Notes under the pieces: generated by a model
Databases searched by the model: none
Told to the model about the DNA's origin: nothing
The model's input: only the letters and a program-made list of their open reading frames with translations
Part shown: piece after piece, positions 55,407 through 64,000 of the stretch
Position numbering within the stretch: position 1 is the first letter of the stretch
How the letters are laid out: each line of letters opens with the position of its first letter
Origin: Gordoniibacillus kamchatkensis
GTDB taxonomy: Bacteria; Bacillota; Bacilli; Paenibacillales; NBRC-103111
Assembly (NCBI RefSeq): GCF_000829455.1
Contig: NZ_JXAK01000023.1
Location: 1-64,000 of the forward strand
Length of the DNA stretch: 64,000 nucleotides
Direction of reading: 5' to 3'
Position numbers and translations under genes: made by a program

Positions 55407-56948
55407 TTGAACTGTGGCAAAGTATATTTGGTCGGCGCCGGTCCCGGCGATCCGAAGCTCATTACGGTGCGCGGCCTAGAGGCGATCCGCAAGGCCGACG
55501 TCATCGTCTACGACAGGCTAGCCACGCCGCGCCTGCTGCTGCACCGCAAAAAAGAAGCGAAGCTCGTCTACGTCGGCAAGGCGAAAGACAAGCACATGAT
55601 GAAGCAAGAGGAAATTAACCGCCTGCTCGTCGATTTGGCGCTGGAAGGGAACGTCGTCACCCGGCTGAAGGGCGGCGACCCGAGCGTGTTCGGCCGCGTC
55701 GGCGAGGAAGCCGAGCTGCTCGCCGAGCACGGCGTCCCGTTTGAAATCGTTCCGGGCATCACGTCGGCCATCGCCGCGCCGGCGTATGCCGGCATTCCCG
55801 TGACGCACCGCGACTTCACGTCGTCGTTCGCTATCGTGACAGGGCACGAATATCCGAACAAAACGTATTCTGCCGTCGATTGGGAGCATCTTGCCAAAGC
55901 TGCGGGGACGATGGTATTTCTTATGGGCGTGGCGAATATCGAACAAATAAGCAAAAATTTGATCGCCTGCGGCAAACCGGCCGACCTGCCGGTAGCTCTC
56001 ATCCGCTGGGGCACGTGGATGGAGCAGCGGACGCTGACCGGAACGCTGGCCGACATCGCGGACAAAGTGCGGGCGGCGAACTTTCAGTCGCCGGCCGTCA
56101 TTATCGTCGGCGAAGTGGTCAAGCTGCGCGAGAAGCTGGCCTGGTTCGAGAACAAGCCGCTGTTCGGGCGGCGCATTCTCGTCACCCGCGCGCGCAGCCA
56201 GGCGAGCGAGCTGGTCGACCGGATCGACGAGCTCGGCGGCGAGCCGGTCGAGTTCCCGGTCATTCAGCTCCGCTCCCCGTCGCGGGAGGAGGCGCTGGCC
56301 GCTCTCGACGAGGCGATTCGCTCCGTATCGAGCTTCGACTGGGTGCTGTTTACGAGCGTCAACGGCGTGGACTACTTTTTCCGCCGCATGGCCGAGCTCT
56401 CGCTCGACATCCGCGCCCTTGCCGGCGTGCGCATCGGCGCCGTCGGTCCCAAGACCGCATCGGCGCTGCGGCAGCGCGGCCTCATCGCCGAGGCGCTGCC
56501 GATGCAATATCAGGCGGATTCGCTTGCTTTGGCTTTGCAGCCGCTCGTGCAATCCGGGCAGCGGGTGCTGCTGCCGGCTGCCGATATCGCCAAAGACACG
56601 CTGCCGAACGCCCTCAAAGCGATGGGGCTCGAAGTGGCGGAAGTCGACGCCTACGAGAACGTCATTTCGCTGGAGGGCGGCGAAGAAGCGCTCGAGCTGC
56701 TGCGCGAGCGGGCGATTCACGTCGTCACGTTCACGAGCTCGTCGACGGTGACGAATTTGCTTAAAGCGCTCGAGCTGCTTGGCGAGCCTGACCCGCTCGC
56801 TCTGCTGCGCGGCGTCGGCATCGCCTGCATCGGCCCGGTGACGGCTCAGACCGCCCGCGAAGCAGGCTTAACCGTGACTCACCTGGCGGAAAACGCTACG
56901 ATTGAAGGGCTGCTGCAAAGCATTGTGGCTGGCGGCGGCCATCGCTGA
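55407..56948 (+). CDS. cobA-hemD: Uroporphyrinogen-III C-methyltransferase/uroporphyrinogen-III synthase fusion
   Basis: A 513-residue fused enzyme. Residues 1-245 are a SUMT (CobA) domain with [37 protein letters not shown] and [11 protein letters not shown], making precorrin-2 from uroporphyrinogen III. Residues 250-513 are a HemD domain ([50 protein letters not shown]), which makes uroporphyrinogen III. The fusion places the branch point to sirohaem on one chain, next to the precorrin-2 dehydrogenase gene. It starts at TTG 55407 behind AAAGGTG, 15 bases after hemC. Confidence 0.93.
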   Translation: MNCGKVYLVGAGPGDPKLITVRGLEAIRKADVIVYDRLATPRLLLHRKKEAKLVYVGKAKDKHMMKQEEINRLLVDLALEGNVVTRLKGGDPSVFGRVGEEAELLAEHGVPFEIVPGITSAIAAPAYAGIPVTHRDFTSSFAIVTGHEYPNKTYSAVDWEHLAKAAGTMVFLMGVANIEQISKNLIACGKPADLPVALIRWGTWMEQRTLTGTLADIADKVRAANFQSPAVIIVGEVVKLREKLAWFENKPLFGRRILVTRARSQASELVDRIDELGGEPVEFPVIQLRSPSREEALAALDEAIRSVSSFDWVLFTSVNGVDYFFRRMAELSLDIRALAGVRIGAVGPKTASALRQRGLIAEALPMQYQADSLALALQPLVQSGQRVLLPAADIAKDTLPNALKAMGLEVAEVDAYENVISLEGGEEALELLRERAIHVVTFTSSSTVTNLLKALELLGEPDPLALLRGVGIACIGPVTAQTAREAGLTVTHLAENATIEGLLQSIVAGGGHR

Positions 56949-56989
56949 TCTGTTCCATTCATCCGGTTCTCATAAGGAGGATTTCCAAT

Positions 56990-57988
56990 ATGTCATTCCC
57001 GACTGTTCGGCACCGCCGTCTTCGCGGCTCCGCCGCCCTGCGCAGCATGGTGAAGGAAACGAGGCTCGCGGTGCAAGACCTGATTTACCCGATCTTTGTG
57101 ACGCACGGCACCGGCATTAAAGAAGAAATACCGTCGATGCCCGGCGTGTACCATTGGTCTCTCGACCGTCTGCGCGCCGAGATCGACGAAGTGGCTGCGC
57201 TCGGCATCCCTGGCATTTTGCTGTTCGGCGTACCGGAAACGAAAGACGCTTGCGGCTCGTCCGCATATGACGACAACGGCATTGTGCAGCAGGCGACTCG
57301 GCTCATTAAAGAGTGGCAGCCGGAGCTGCTCATCATCGCCGATACGTGTCTTTGCCAGTTCACCGATACCGGGCATTGCGGCGTAGTGAAGCACAATCCG
57401 CTCACCGGCCACGCCGATATCGACAACGACGAATCGCTCGAGCTGCTCGCCAAGACGGCCGTTTCGCAAGCGCGGGCGGGCGCCGACATTATCGCTCCGT
57501 CCAACATGATGGACGGCTACGTGCAGGCGATCCGCCAAGCGCTCGACGAAGCCGGATTTTCCGGTGTGCCGATCATGGCGTACTCGGTTAAATACGCTTC
57601 CGCGTTCTACGGACCTTTCCGCGACGCAGCGCACTCCACGCCGCAGTTCGGCGACCGCAAGACGTACCAGATGGACCCGGCCAACGTGCGCGAAGCGCTG
57701 CGCGAGGCGGAATCCGACGTCATCGAGGGCGCTGACTTCCTTATGGTCAAGCCGGCGCTCGCGTACCTCGACGTGCTGCGCGCCGTGCGCGACAATTTCG
57801 ATTTGCCGCTTGTAGCGTACAATGTGAGCGCCGAATACTCGATGGTCAAAGCGGCGGCCCAGAACGGCTGGATCAACGAAGAAGCGATCGTGATGGAAAC
57901 GCTGCTCGGCATGAAGCGCGCCGGGGCCGACATCATTTTGACGTACCACGCCAAAGACGCCGCCCGCTGGCTAGGGGCGGGAAAATAA
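56990..57988 (+). CDS. hemB: Porphobilinogen synthase (delta-aminolevulinate dehydratase)
   Basis: Condenses two 5-aminolevulinates. The zinc cysteines are in [14 protein letters not shown]; the two active-site lysines are in [18 protein letters not shown] and [12 protein letters not shown]. It is a zinc-type enzyme of 332 residues, normal length. It starts at ATG 56990 after AAGGAGG. A gap of 42 bases follows cobA-hemD. Confidence 0.95.
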   Translation: MSFPTVRHRRLRGSAALRSMVKETRLAVQDLIYPIFVTHGTGIKEEIPSMPGVYHWSLDRLRAEIDEVAALGIPGILLFGVPETKDACGSSAYDDNGIVQQATRLIKEWQPELLIIADTCLCQFTDTGHCGVVKHNPLTGHADIDNDESLELLAKTAVSQARAGADIIAPSNMMDGYVQAIRQALDEAGFSGVPIMAYSVKYASAFYGPFRDAAHSTPQFGDRKTYQMDPANVREALREAESDVIEGADFLMVKPALAYLDVLRAVRDNFDLPLVAYNVSAEYSMVKAAAQNGWINEEAIVMETLLGMKRAGADIILTYHAKDAARWLGAGK

Positions 57989-58126
57989 CAGGGACGGCGG
58001 CCAAGTGCCCCGGCCGGTAGCCGGTTGGGCTGCGCGGGTTGCACTGCGTTGAAGCCGGAGGGTTGGACTGGGCTTAACGGGACCTGGTTGTTAGGAGCCG
58101 ATCGCGGAGCGGAGGATGGAATAGAG

Positions 58127-58252
58127 GTGAAGAGTTTACGTGCCGCCTTAAAGAACGCGATTTCAAGCGCGGCCGGAACCCCCTATTCCAATCCGCAGCG
58201 CAGCCTTGCCGGCTCGCCACAACGCCAGTCCAGCCTTCATGATAACAAATGA
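58127..58252 (+). CDS. Possible very small protein (41 aa)
   Basis: GTG 58127 has GGAGGATGG upstream and the frame ends in the terminator at 58249-58276. The product (MKSLRAALKNAISSAAGTPY...) is hydrophilic and basic. It may equally be untranslated spacer between hemB and hemE. Confidence 0.25.
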   Translation: MKSLRAALKNAISSAAGTPYSNPQRSLAGSPQRQSSLHDNK

Positions 58253-58276
58253 GCCGCTCCTCGGAGCGGCCTTTTG
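58249..58276 (+). terminator. Terminator between hemB and hemE
   Basis: GCCGCTCC, TC, GGAGCGGC: a perfect 8-bp stem followed by CTTTTG. Confidence 0.65.
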
Positions 58277-58435
58277 TCATCATTTTGTCGGAATAACGCC
58301 CGGTTGCTCCATTGTTACCACCCCCAAATTAGGGCATAATGGAAATGACATGCAAGCCGACGATTTTCGACGCGCCGCCTTCAAGGAAGCCGCGTGTTGA
58401 CGCCGGCTGTTGCCAAGAAGGATGGTGCCGCACTT

Positions 58436-59527
58436 ATGACTTATAACGATACGTTTCTGCGCGCCTGCCGCCGCGAGCCGGTCGAGACGCTGCCGGTATG
58501 GTATATGCGCCAAGCGGGACGCTACGACCCGGAATACCGGGCTATCAAGGAAACCCATTCGCTGCTCGACATTTGCCGAAAGCCGGATCTCGCCGCGGAA
58601 GTGACGATGATGCCGGTCAAGAAGCTGGGCGTCGATGCGGCGATTTTGTATTCCGATATTATGAATCCGGTCGCTTCGCTCGGCGTCGATTTCGACATCG
58701 TCAAAAACGTCGGGCCGGTCATCGCCGATCCGATCCGGACGAAAGCCGATGTGGATCGCCTGCGGCCGATCGATGTGGACAAAGATTTGCCGCACATTAT
58801 GGAGACGATCCGGATCTTGGGCCGCGAGCTGACGGTGCCGCTTATTACGTTCGCCGGGGCGCCGTTCACGATCGCCAGCTACCTGATCGAAGGCAAGCCG
58901 TCGAAAAGCTATATCCGCACGAAGCAGATGATGTACTCCGAGCCGCATGTATGGCACGCCTTGATGGAGAAGCTCGGCGACATGGTCATTACGTATTTGC
59001 AGGCGCAAATTGCCAGCGGCGCCAAGGCTGTGCAGCTGTTCGATTCTTGGGTCGGGGCGCTCGCGCCGCAAGATTTTCGCGCGTTCGTGCTGCCGGTCAT
59101 CACGCGCATTTTCCGCGAGCTGTCGCATTTGCCGCAGCCGAAAATTTATTTCCCCGGCGTCGCATCAGGCGAGCTGCTGCCGTATCTCGCAGAGCTGCAG
59201 GCCGATGTGATCGGCCTCGACTGGCGGGTGCCGATCGCCGAAGGACGGCGCCGCATCGGACCGCGCTTCGCCGTTCAAGGCAATCTCGATCCGTATGTGC
59301 TGACCGCGCCGATGTCCGTCATCGAAGCCCATGCCAAGGCGATTATCGACGAAGGCTGCGCGCAGCCCGGGTACGTTTTTAACCTGGGCCACGGCTTGTT
59401 TCCGGAAGCGTCGCTCGAGAAGCTGCGGGAGCTGACGGCGTTCGTGCACGAATATTCGCGCAAGGTGCTGGCCGGCGCAAGCCGCAGCCGCGGAGACGGG
59501 AAAGAAAGCGAGGTCGGTTCGCGATGA
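58436..59527 (+). CDS. hemE: Uroporphyrinogen decarboxylase
   Basis: Decarboxylates uroporphyrinogen III to coproporphyrinogen III. Signature PVWYMRQAGRYDPEYR near residue 20, YSDIMNPVASLGVDFDIV, VQLFDSWVGALAP, and GYVFNLGHGLFPEASLEKL at the end. It starts at ATG 58436 (MTYNDTFLRACRRE), the family form; the frame opens 42 bases earlier. ATGA overlap with hemH (59524-59527) couples the genes. In B. subtilis hemEHY form a separate operon; here they are placed inside the hemA-hemL cluster. Confidence 0.94.
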   Translation: MTYNDTFLRACRREPVETLPVWYMRQAGRYDPEYRAIKETHSLLDICRKPDLAAEVTMMPVKKLGVDAAILYSDIMNPVASLGVDFDIVKNVGPVIADPIRTKADVDRLRPIDVDKDLPHIMETIRILGRELTVPLITFAGAPFTIASYLIEGKPSKSYIRTKQMMYSEPHVWHALMEKLGDMVITYLQAQIASGAKAVQLFDSWVGALAPQDFRAFVLPVITRIFRELSHLPQPKIYFPGVASGELLPYLAELQADVIGLDWRVPIAEGRRRIGPRFAVQGNLDPYVLTAPMSVIEAHAKAIIDEGCAQPGYVFNLGHGLFPEASLEKLRELTAFVHEYSRKVLAGASRSRGDGKESEVGSR

Positions 59528-60480
59528 ACAATGAGCAGCGCAAAATCGGCGTCCTCGTCATGTCGTACGGGACGCCCGAAAGCCTGGATCAGATTGAAGC
59601 GTACTACACGCACATTCGCCACGGACGTCCGCCGACGGAGGAGCAGCTCAGCGATCTGAAGGCACGCTATGAAGCGATTGTGGGCGGATTTTTTCCGCTG
59701 CGCCGCAATACCGACAAGCAGGTCGAGGCGCTGCAGGAAACGTTGAACCGCGATTACCCGGACGTTCGCTATGTGTGCTATCAAGGGCTGAAGCACGCGC
59801 AGCCGTTTATCGAGGACGGCGTGGAGCAAATGGTGAAGGACGGTATTCGCGAAGCGGTCGGCGTCGTGCTTGCGCCGCATTTTTCGACGATGAGCGTCGG
59901 CACATATACGAAGCGCGCGCAGGAGGCGGCGGACAAACTCGGGCTTAGCATCCGTTTTGTGCTCCAGTACCACCTCCATCCCAAACTGCTGCAGGCGCTG
60001 AGCGAGCGGGTATCGGCGCAGCTGGACGCGTTCGTGAAGGACGGCGTGGCGAAGAACGACGTCCGCGTCATTTTCAGCGCGCACAGCTTGCCGGAAAAAA
60101 TCGTCGAAATCGGCGATCCGTATCCGCAGCAGCTGCTGGAAACGGCGCGGGCGGTCGCCGAGCGGACGGGCGTCACGAACTGGCAGTTCGCCTGGCAAAG
60201 CGCCGGACAGACGGCCATGCCGTGGCTCGGCCCGGATATTCAGGATGTGCTCCGCGCGATTCATCAAGAAGAAGGGGTCCGGTACGTGCTCATATGCCCG
60301 ATCGGGTTCGTTTCCGACCATCTCGAGGTATTGTACGATATCGACATCGAGTGCAAAAGCTTGGCAAAGGAGCTGGGCATGCGCCTCGAACGGACGGAGT
60401 CGCTGAACACGGACCCGCTGTACATGGAGACGCTGAGCGACGTCGTGCACCGGAAGGCGCAGGAGCTTGGACGCGAATAG
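59524..60480 (+). CDS. hemH: Coproporphyrin III ferrochelatase (HemH/CpfC)
   Basis: Inserts iron; in Firmicutes the substrate is coproporphyrin III (coproporphyrin-dependent pathway). VLVMSYGTPESLDQIEAYYTHI at the N-terminus, VVLAPHFSTMSVGTY, FSAHSLPEKIVEIGDPYPQQ with the catalytic His, and CPIGFVSDHLEVLYDIDIE with the Glu pair. 318 residues, no transmembrane tail, as in soluble Gram-positive enzymes. Confidence 0.94.
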   Translation: MNNEQRKIGVLVMSYGTPESLDQIEAYYTHIRHGRPPTEEQLSDLKARYEAIVGGFFPLRRNTDKQVEALQETLNRDYPDVRYVCYQGLKHAQPFIEDGVEQMVKDGIREAVGVVLAPHFSTMSVGTYTKRAQEAADKLGLSIRFVLQYHLHPKLLQALSERVSAQLDAFVKDGVAKNDVRVIFSAHSLPEKIVEIGDPYPQQLLETARAVAERTGVTNWQFAWQSAGQTAMPWLGPDIQDVLRAIHQEEGVRYVLICPIGFVSDHLEVLYDIDIECKSLAKELGMRLERTESLNTDPLYMETLSDVVHRKAQELGRE

Positions 60481-60552
60481 CGTAACTCCTCCGGCTGCCG
60501 GAGCGCTTCGGACGATCGGACCAATGTTGCAGACAAAGGAGGCAGCGGCGGC

Positions 60553-62030
60553 ATGGATAAGGAAGAGCAGGGAACCGAACAGCGGCAGAGGCGGGTGCTC
60601 GTTGTAGGCGGCGGCATTACGGGGCTTAGCGCGGCGTATTATGTGCGTAAAGAAGCGAACCGGCGCGGACTCGACTGCCGTGTCGTGCTGGCGGAACAGA
60701 CGGACAGGGTCGGCGGCAAAATTCGCACGATGCTCCGGGACGGCTTCGTCATCGAGAAAGGCCCGGATTCGTTCCTCGGCCGCAAGCTGCCAATCATCGA
60801 GCTGACCAAGGAGCTCGGGCTCGACGGGGAACTGACGGGGACGAATCCGAACGCGAAGAAGACGTACATTCTGCGTCGGGGCAAGCTGTACCGGATGCCG
60901 CAAGGGCTCGTGCTCGGCATTCCGACCGAGGTTGCTCCGTTCGTGAAAACCGGCCTTATTTCGCCGCTCGGCAAGGCGCGCGCCGCGCTCGATTTGCTGC
61001 TGCCGCGCCGGACGTCGGACGCGACGAGTCGCTCGGCGATTTTCTCGAGCGGCGGCTCGGGCGCGAAGTGCAGGAGCATATCGCCGAACCGCTTCTCGCC
61101 GGCATTTACGCGGGCGATACGCATTCGCTCAGCTTGCGCGCGACGTTCCCGCAGTTTCACGAGCTGGAAAAGAAGCACCGCAGCCTTATACTCGGCATGA
61201 TGGCCGGCAAAAAAGCGCCCGCCCCGGCGCCGACCCGGCAGCTGCCGAATGCGGGCAAGGGCACCGTTTTCCTGACGTACAAGGGCGGGCTGCAGACGAT
61301 CGTCTCAGCGCTGGCAGAACGTTTGCGGCACGAAGGTGTCGAGCTGCGTACCGGCGTAACGGTTAAATCGCTCAATAAACCGGGCGACGGGATGTATGAG
61401 GTGATGCTGGAGGATGGCGACGGCGGTACGGTTCAGGAACGTTTTGACGGGATCGTCTTAACGTCGCCCGCTTACGCGACGGCCAAGCTGCTGAGCGGAC
61501 TTCCAGCCGCCGAATACTTGGCCAATCTGGAGTACGTTTCCGTGGCCAACGTCGTGCTTGTTTTTCGCGCGCAGGACGTTGCGAGCCCGATGGACGGCAG
61601 CGGCTTTGTCGTGCCGCGTTCGGAAGGGCGCACCATCACGGCATGCACCTGGACGTCGGCAAAATGGCTGCATACGGCGCCGGAAGGCAGTATCGTGCTG
61701 CGCTGTTACGTCGGGCGGTCGGGCGAGCAGGACTGGGTGAAGCTCAGCGATGAGGAACTGGTAGAGCGGGTGCGGGCGGATATCCGCGACATTCACGGCA
61801 TTGAGGCTGTGCCGGAATTTTACGAGGTGACTCGTCTGCCGAAATCGATGCCGCAATATGCGGTCGGCCATTTGGAGTCGATTGCCGAGCTGGAGCGCCA
61901 GCTGGAAGCGTATTTGCCCGGCGTTTACGCGACGGGGGCAGCTTTTCGCGGCGTCGGCCTGCCCGACTGCATAGGCCAAGCGAGACAAACCGCGGAGCGG
62001 CTTGTCGCCCGGATCGCGGAAGGGAAGTAG
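60553..62030 (+). CDS. hemY: Coproporphyrinogen III oxidase HemY/CgoX (frame broken near 61020)
   Basis: An FAD enzyme that oxidises coproporphyrinogen III to coproporphyrin III. The dinucleotide motif [17 protein letters not shown] is near residue 15; [13 protein letters not shown] and [14 protein letters not shown] follow. C-terminal [20 protein letters not shown] and [23 protein letters not shown] bind FAD. One base is missing near 61018-61024: upstream [10 protein letters not shown] should run into [25 protein letters not shown] of the next frame. ATG 60553 follows AAGGAGGCAGCGGC. About 493 residues when repaired. Confidence 0.92.
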
Positions 62031-62095
62031 CCAGCCGCGTATCTTGGTGCAGCTCCGCTTCAATATATCGCGTTTTCGGTAAAAGGAACTTGATT

Positions 62096-63414
62096 ATGCA
62101 GGGGGTGTGGCGGGAATTGGCTAATCAACATAGACAGGAAGCAAAGTCGCGGGCCGCTTTTGCGGCGGCGAAGGAACTGATCCCCGGCGGCGTCAACAGC
62201 CCGGTGCGGGCGTTCAAATCGGTCGGGCTCACGCCGCTGTTCATGGAACGGGGCGAAGGATCGCGCGTTTACGATATCGACGGCAACGAGTTTATCGATT
62301 ATGTCGGGTCGTGGGGGCCGCTCATCGTAGGTCACGCCCATCCGGAGGTGCTTGCGGCGATTCATGACATGGCGGTAAAAGGAACAAGCTTCGGCGCGCG
62401 ACGCTCATCGAAACGGAGATGGCGAAGCTTGTCATCGAACGGGTGCCGTCCGTCGAAATGGTGCGCATGGTCAACTCCGGAACGGAGGCGACGATGAGCG
62501 CCTTGCGTCTGGCGCGCGGCTATACGAAGCGGAACAAAATCGTCAAGTTCGAAGGCAGCTACCACGGCCACGCCGATTCGCTGCTCATCAAGGCGGGATC
62601 GGGCGTCGCCACGCTCGGCTTGCCGGACAGCCCCGGCGTGCCGGAAAGCGTCGCCGTCAATACAATTACAGTCCCTTACAACGACCTGGAGTCGATCGGG
62701 GCCGCCTTCCGCGCTTATGGCGACGACATCGCGGCAGTCATCGTCGAGCCGGTCGCCGGCAATATGGGCGTCGTGCCGCCGCAGCCCGGTTTCCTGGAAG
62801 GGCTGCGCGCGATTACGAGCCAGTACGGCGCGCTGCTCATTTTCGACGAAGTGATGACGGGCTTCCGCGTTCACCTGAACTGCGCGCAAGGCTTGTACGG
62901 CATAACCCCGGATTTGACCTGCCTCGGCAAAGTGATCGGCGGCGGTTTGCCGGTCGGCGCTTATGGCGGGCGCAGAGACATTATGGAGCAAGTCGCTCCG
63001 AGCGGTCCGATCTATCAGGCGGGCACGTTGTCGGGCAATCCGCTGGCGATGGCCGCCGGCTACACGACGCTGAAGCTGCTCGGGCAGCCTGGCGTATACG
63101 AGGAACTGGAGCGCAAATCGGCCCGGCTCGAAACCGGATTTGCCGCCAATGCGGCGGAAGCCGGCGTGCCATGCACGATCAATCGCGTCGGGTCGATGAT
63201 TTGCCCGTTCTTCACGGCGCAGCCGGTCGTCGACTACGAGTCGGCGAAAACGTCCGATGTGGCGCGCTTTAACGCTGTGTTCGGACACCTGCTCGACCAC
63301 GGCGTATCGATCGCGCCGTCCCAGTTCGAGGGCATGTTCGTATCGACGGCGCACACCGACGACGATATCGAGGCGACGATCGAAGCGCACCGCGAGGCGC
63401 TCAAGAGACTGTAG
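62096..63414 (+). CDS. hemL: Glutamate-1-semialdehyde aminotransferase (frame broken near 62398)
   Basis: A PLP-dependent aminomutase that makes 5-aminolevulinate. [16 protein letters not shown] at the start, [37 protein letters not shown], the PLP Lys in [16 protein letters not shown]. One C is missing near 62398: GGCGCGCGACG should be GGCGCGCCGACG, giving [20 protein letters not shown]. The start ATG 62096 has AAAGGAA 8 bases upstream; TTG 62117 behind GGGGGTG is an alternative. The last gene of the haem cluster, closed by the terminator at 63423-63468. Confidence 0.93.
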
Positions 63415-63422
63415 ACATATTG

Positions 63423-63468
63423 GCAAAAAAGCAGCCGGCTCCGTAAGGAGCTGGCTGCTTTTTTATGA
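63423..63468 (+). terminator. Terminator of the haem cluster
   Basis: AAAAAAGCAGCC-GGCTCC, GTAA, GGAGC-GGCTGCTTTTTTA. Perfect apart from one mismatch; usable on both strands. Confidence 0.88.
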
Positions 63469-63512
63469 AATCCGTTCAATACAGCTTCAGCCTGCACAGC
63501 GTATTTCTGCTT

Positions 63513-63584
63513 AGCGGAACTGTGTTCCGTTAAGTTTTATCCGACCCTCTACTATCAGTATGATAGCGGAACTGTGTTCGTTAA
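63513..63584. repeat. Direct repeat of a TTAGCGGAAC...GTTCCGTTAA element
   Basis: AGCGGAACTGTGTTCCGTTAAG at 63513-63534 recurs at 63564-63584 with one base less. The first copy is a near palindrome. Confidence 0.65.
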
Positions 63585-63929
63585 GGCTTTCAAGGATAAT
63601 CGTGTCGAGCGTTAGGCCGTATGGATCTCATGCATGAACCTCTGGGCAACGTTCTTCCAAGCCTGAAAAGCGTCGTTGCGCCCCCCCCGATTTCGCTATC
63701 CTTGTGTATTCCCGATGCGAGTGCTAATCTTAAGTAAAACCATAACCAATATTTGGACACCGCAATGGTCCCGAAAGGAGAAGAGGCCGTTGAAGAAATT
63801 ACTGGATAAGTTATAACGTGCCGTTCCGTCCGGTATCCAAACCGTACGCATTCGCGGACCTCCGCAGGCATTCCGAATATCGAATCCGGATCATGAATGC
63901 GATAACTTATGCGGAGGTTGAAATAACGT
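63585..63929. other. Intergenic region upstream of aadK
   Basis: No convincing gene; open frames (63590-63871 minus) have no ribosome site. It probably holds the aadK promoter. Confidence 0.35.
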
Positions 63930-64000
63930 ATGCGAAGCGAAAACGAAATGATGGAACTCGTTGTCGGGTTTGCGCAGCGCGATGAGCGAATTCGCGCCGT
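63930..64000 (+). CDS. aadK: Aminoglycoside 6-adenylyltransferase, 5' end only
   Basis: ATG 63930 follows GGAGGTTGAAATAACGT. The first 23 codons (MRSENEMMELVVGFAQRDER, then IRA) match the N-terminus of AadK/AAD(6) streptomycin adenylyltransferases of Bacillales, which begin MRSExEMM and continue DERIR. The rest lies beyond the window. Such genes are common chromosomal determinants in Bacillus and Paenibacillus. Confidence 0.75.
   Translation, partial: MRSENEMMELVVGFAQRDERIRA

Noticed and set aside
62396-62402. Restriction-site-linked loss at GGCGCGCC words
   Set aside because: hemL and hemA breaks are both in GCGCGCC, but other breaks are in A or G runs, so no single sequence rule explains them.
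63590-63871. Minus-strand 93-residue frame before aadK
   Set aside because: No start signal, low-complexity content, overlaps the region expected to hold the aadK promoter.

Overview
The window reads as a chromosomal segment of a GC-rich, endospore-forming Firmicute of the Paenibacillaceae type (Paenibacillus/Cohnella-like). Support: Shine-Dalgarno sites of the GGAGG kind before nearly every gene, sigma-A-like promoters, sporulation genes (gerE, gerM, lonB, a CwlD-like amidase), and a Bacillus-type backbone order (gerM-rph-ysnA; tig-clpX-lonB-lonA-ysxC-hemA-hemX-hemC-hemD-hemB-hemL).

Layout. 1-3.4 kb: end of a large DEAD/DEAH helicase, then a LysR regulator divergent from a cidA/cidB (lrgA/lrgB-type) pair. 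3.4-6.3 kb: a more AT-rich patch with a small orphan protein, gerE, a probable type I toxin-antitoxin locus, and a scar made of a truncated short-chain dehydrogenase joined to a rhodanese remnant. 6.3-12.4 kb: an RND efflux pump and a secreted beta-propeller/phosphoesterase. 12.7-23.5 kb: a sugar-utilisation cluster with a LacI regulator, an ABC importer, a DUF1861 protein, a GH130 mannoside phosphorylase, a GH2 beta-mannosidase, a Zn-dehydrogenase and a LmbE-type deacetylase. 23.7-30.5 kb: metabolic and housekeeping genes (MBL hydrolase, ASCH protein, YutG-like phosphatase, gerM, rph, XTP pyrophosphatase, NmrA protein). 30.5-34.8 kb: repeat-rich spacer, asnB/asnO, three small proteins, tRNA-Arg and tRNA-Gly. 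34.9-47.5 kb: protein quality control (tig, clpP, clpX, lonB, lonA) with ispG and two envelope enzymes inserted, then ysxC. 47.5-48.9 kb: minisatellite-rich spacer. 48.9-63.4 kb: speD and a full haem/sirohaem cluster (hemA, hemX, met8-like, hemC, cobA-hemD, hemB, hemE, hemH, hemY, hemL). The window ends in an aminoglycoside 6-adenylyltransferase start.

Thirteen genes, several of them essential in relatives (hemA, hemC, hemL), carry single missing bases that break or locally shift the frame. I count 16 missing bases at 14 sites and no extra base. This pattern points to consensus errors in the assembly, not to pseudogenes, so these genes are annotated as single loci with the break position given.

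The most interesting biology is the mannoside/deacetylase operon, the sirohaem dehydrogenase with an in-frame 12-residue tandem repeat inside its Rossmann domain, the toxin/antisense RNA locus, a structured RNA leader before speD, and several families of tandem or hairpin repeats between genes.
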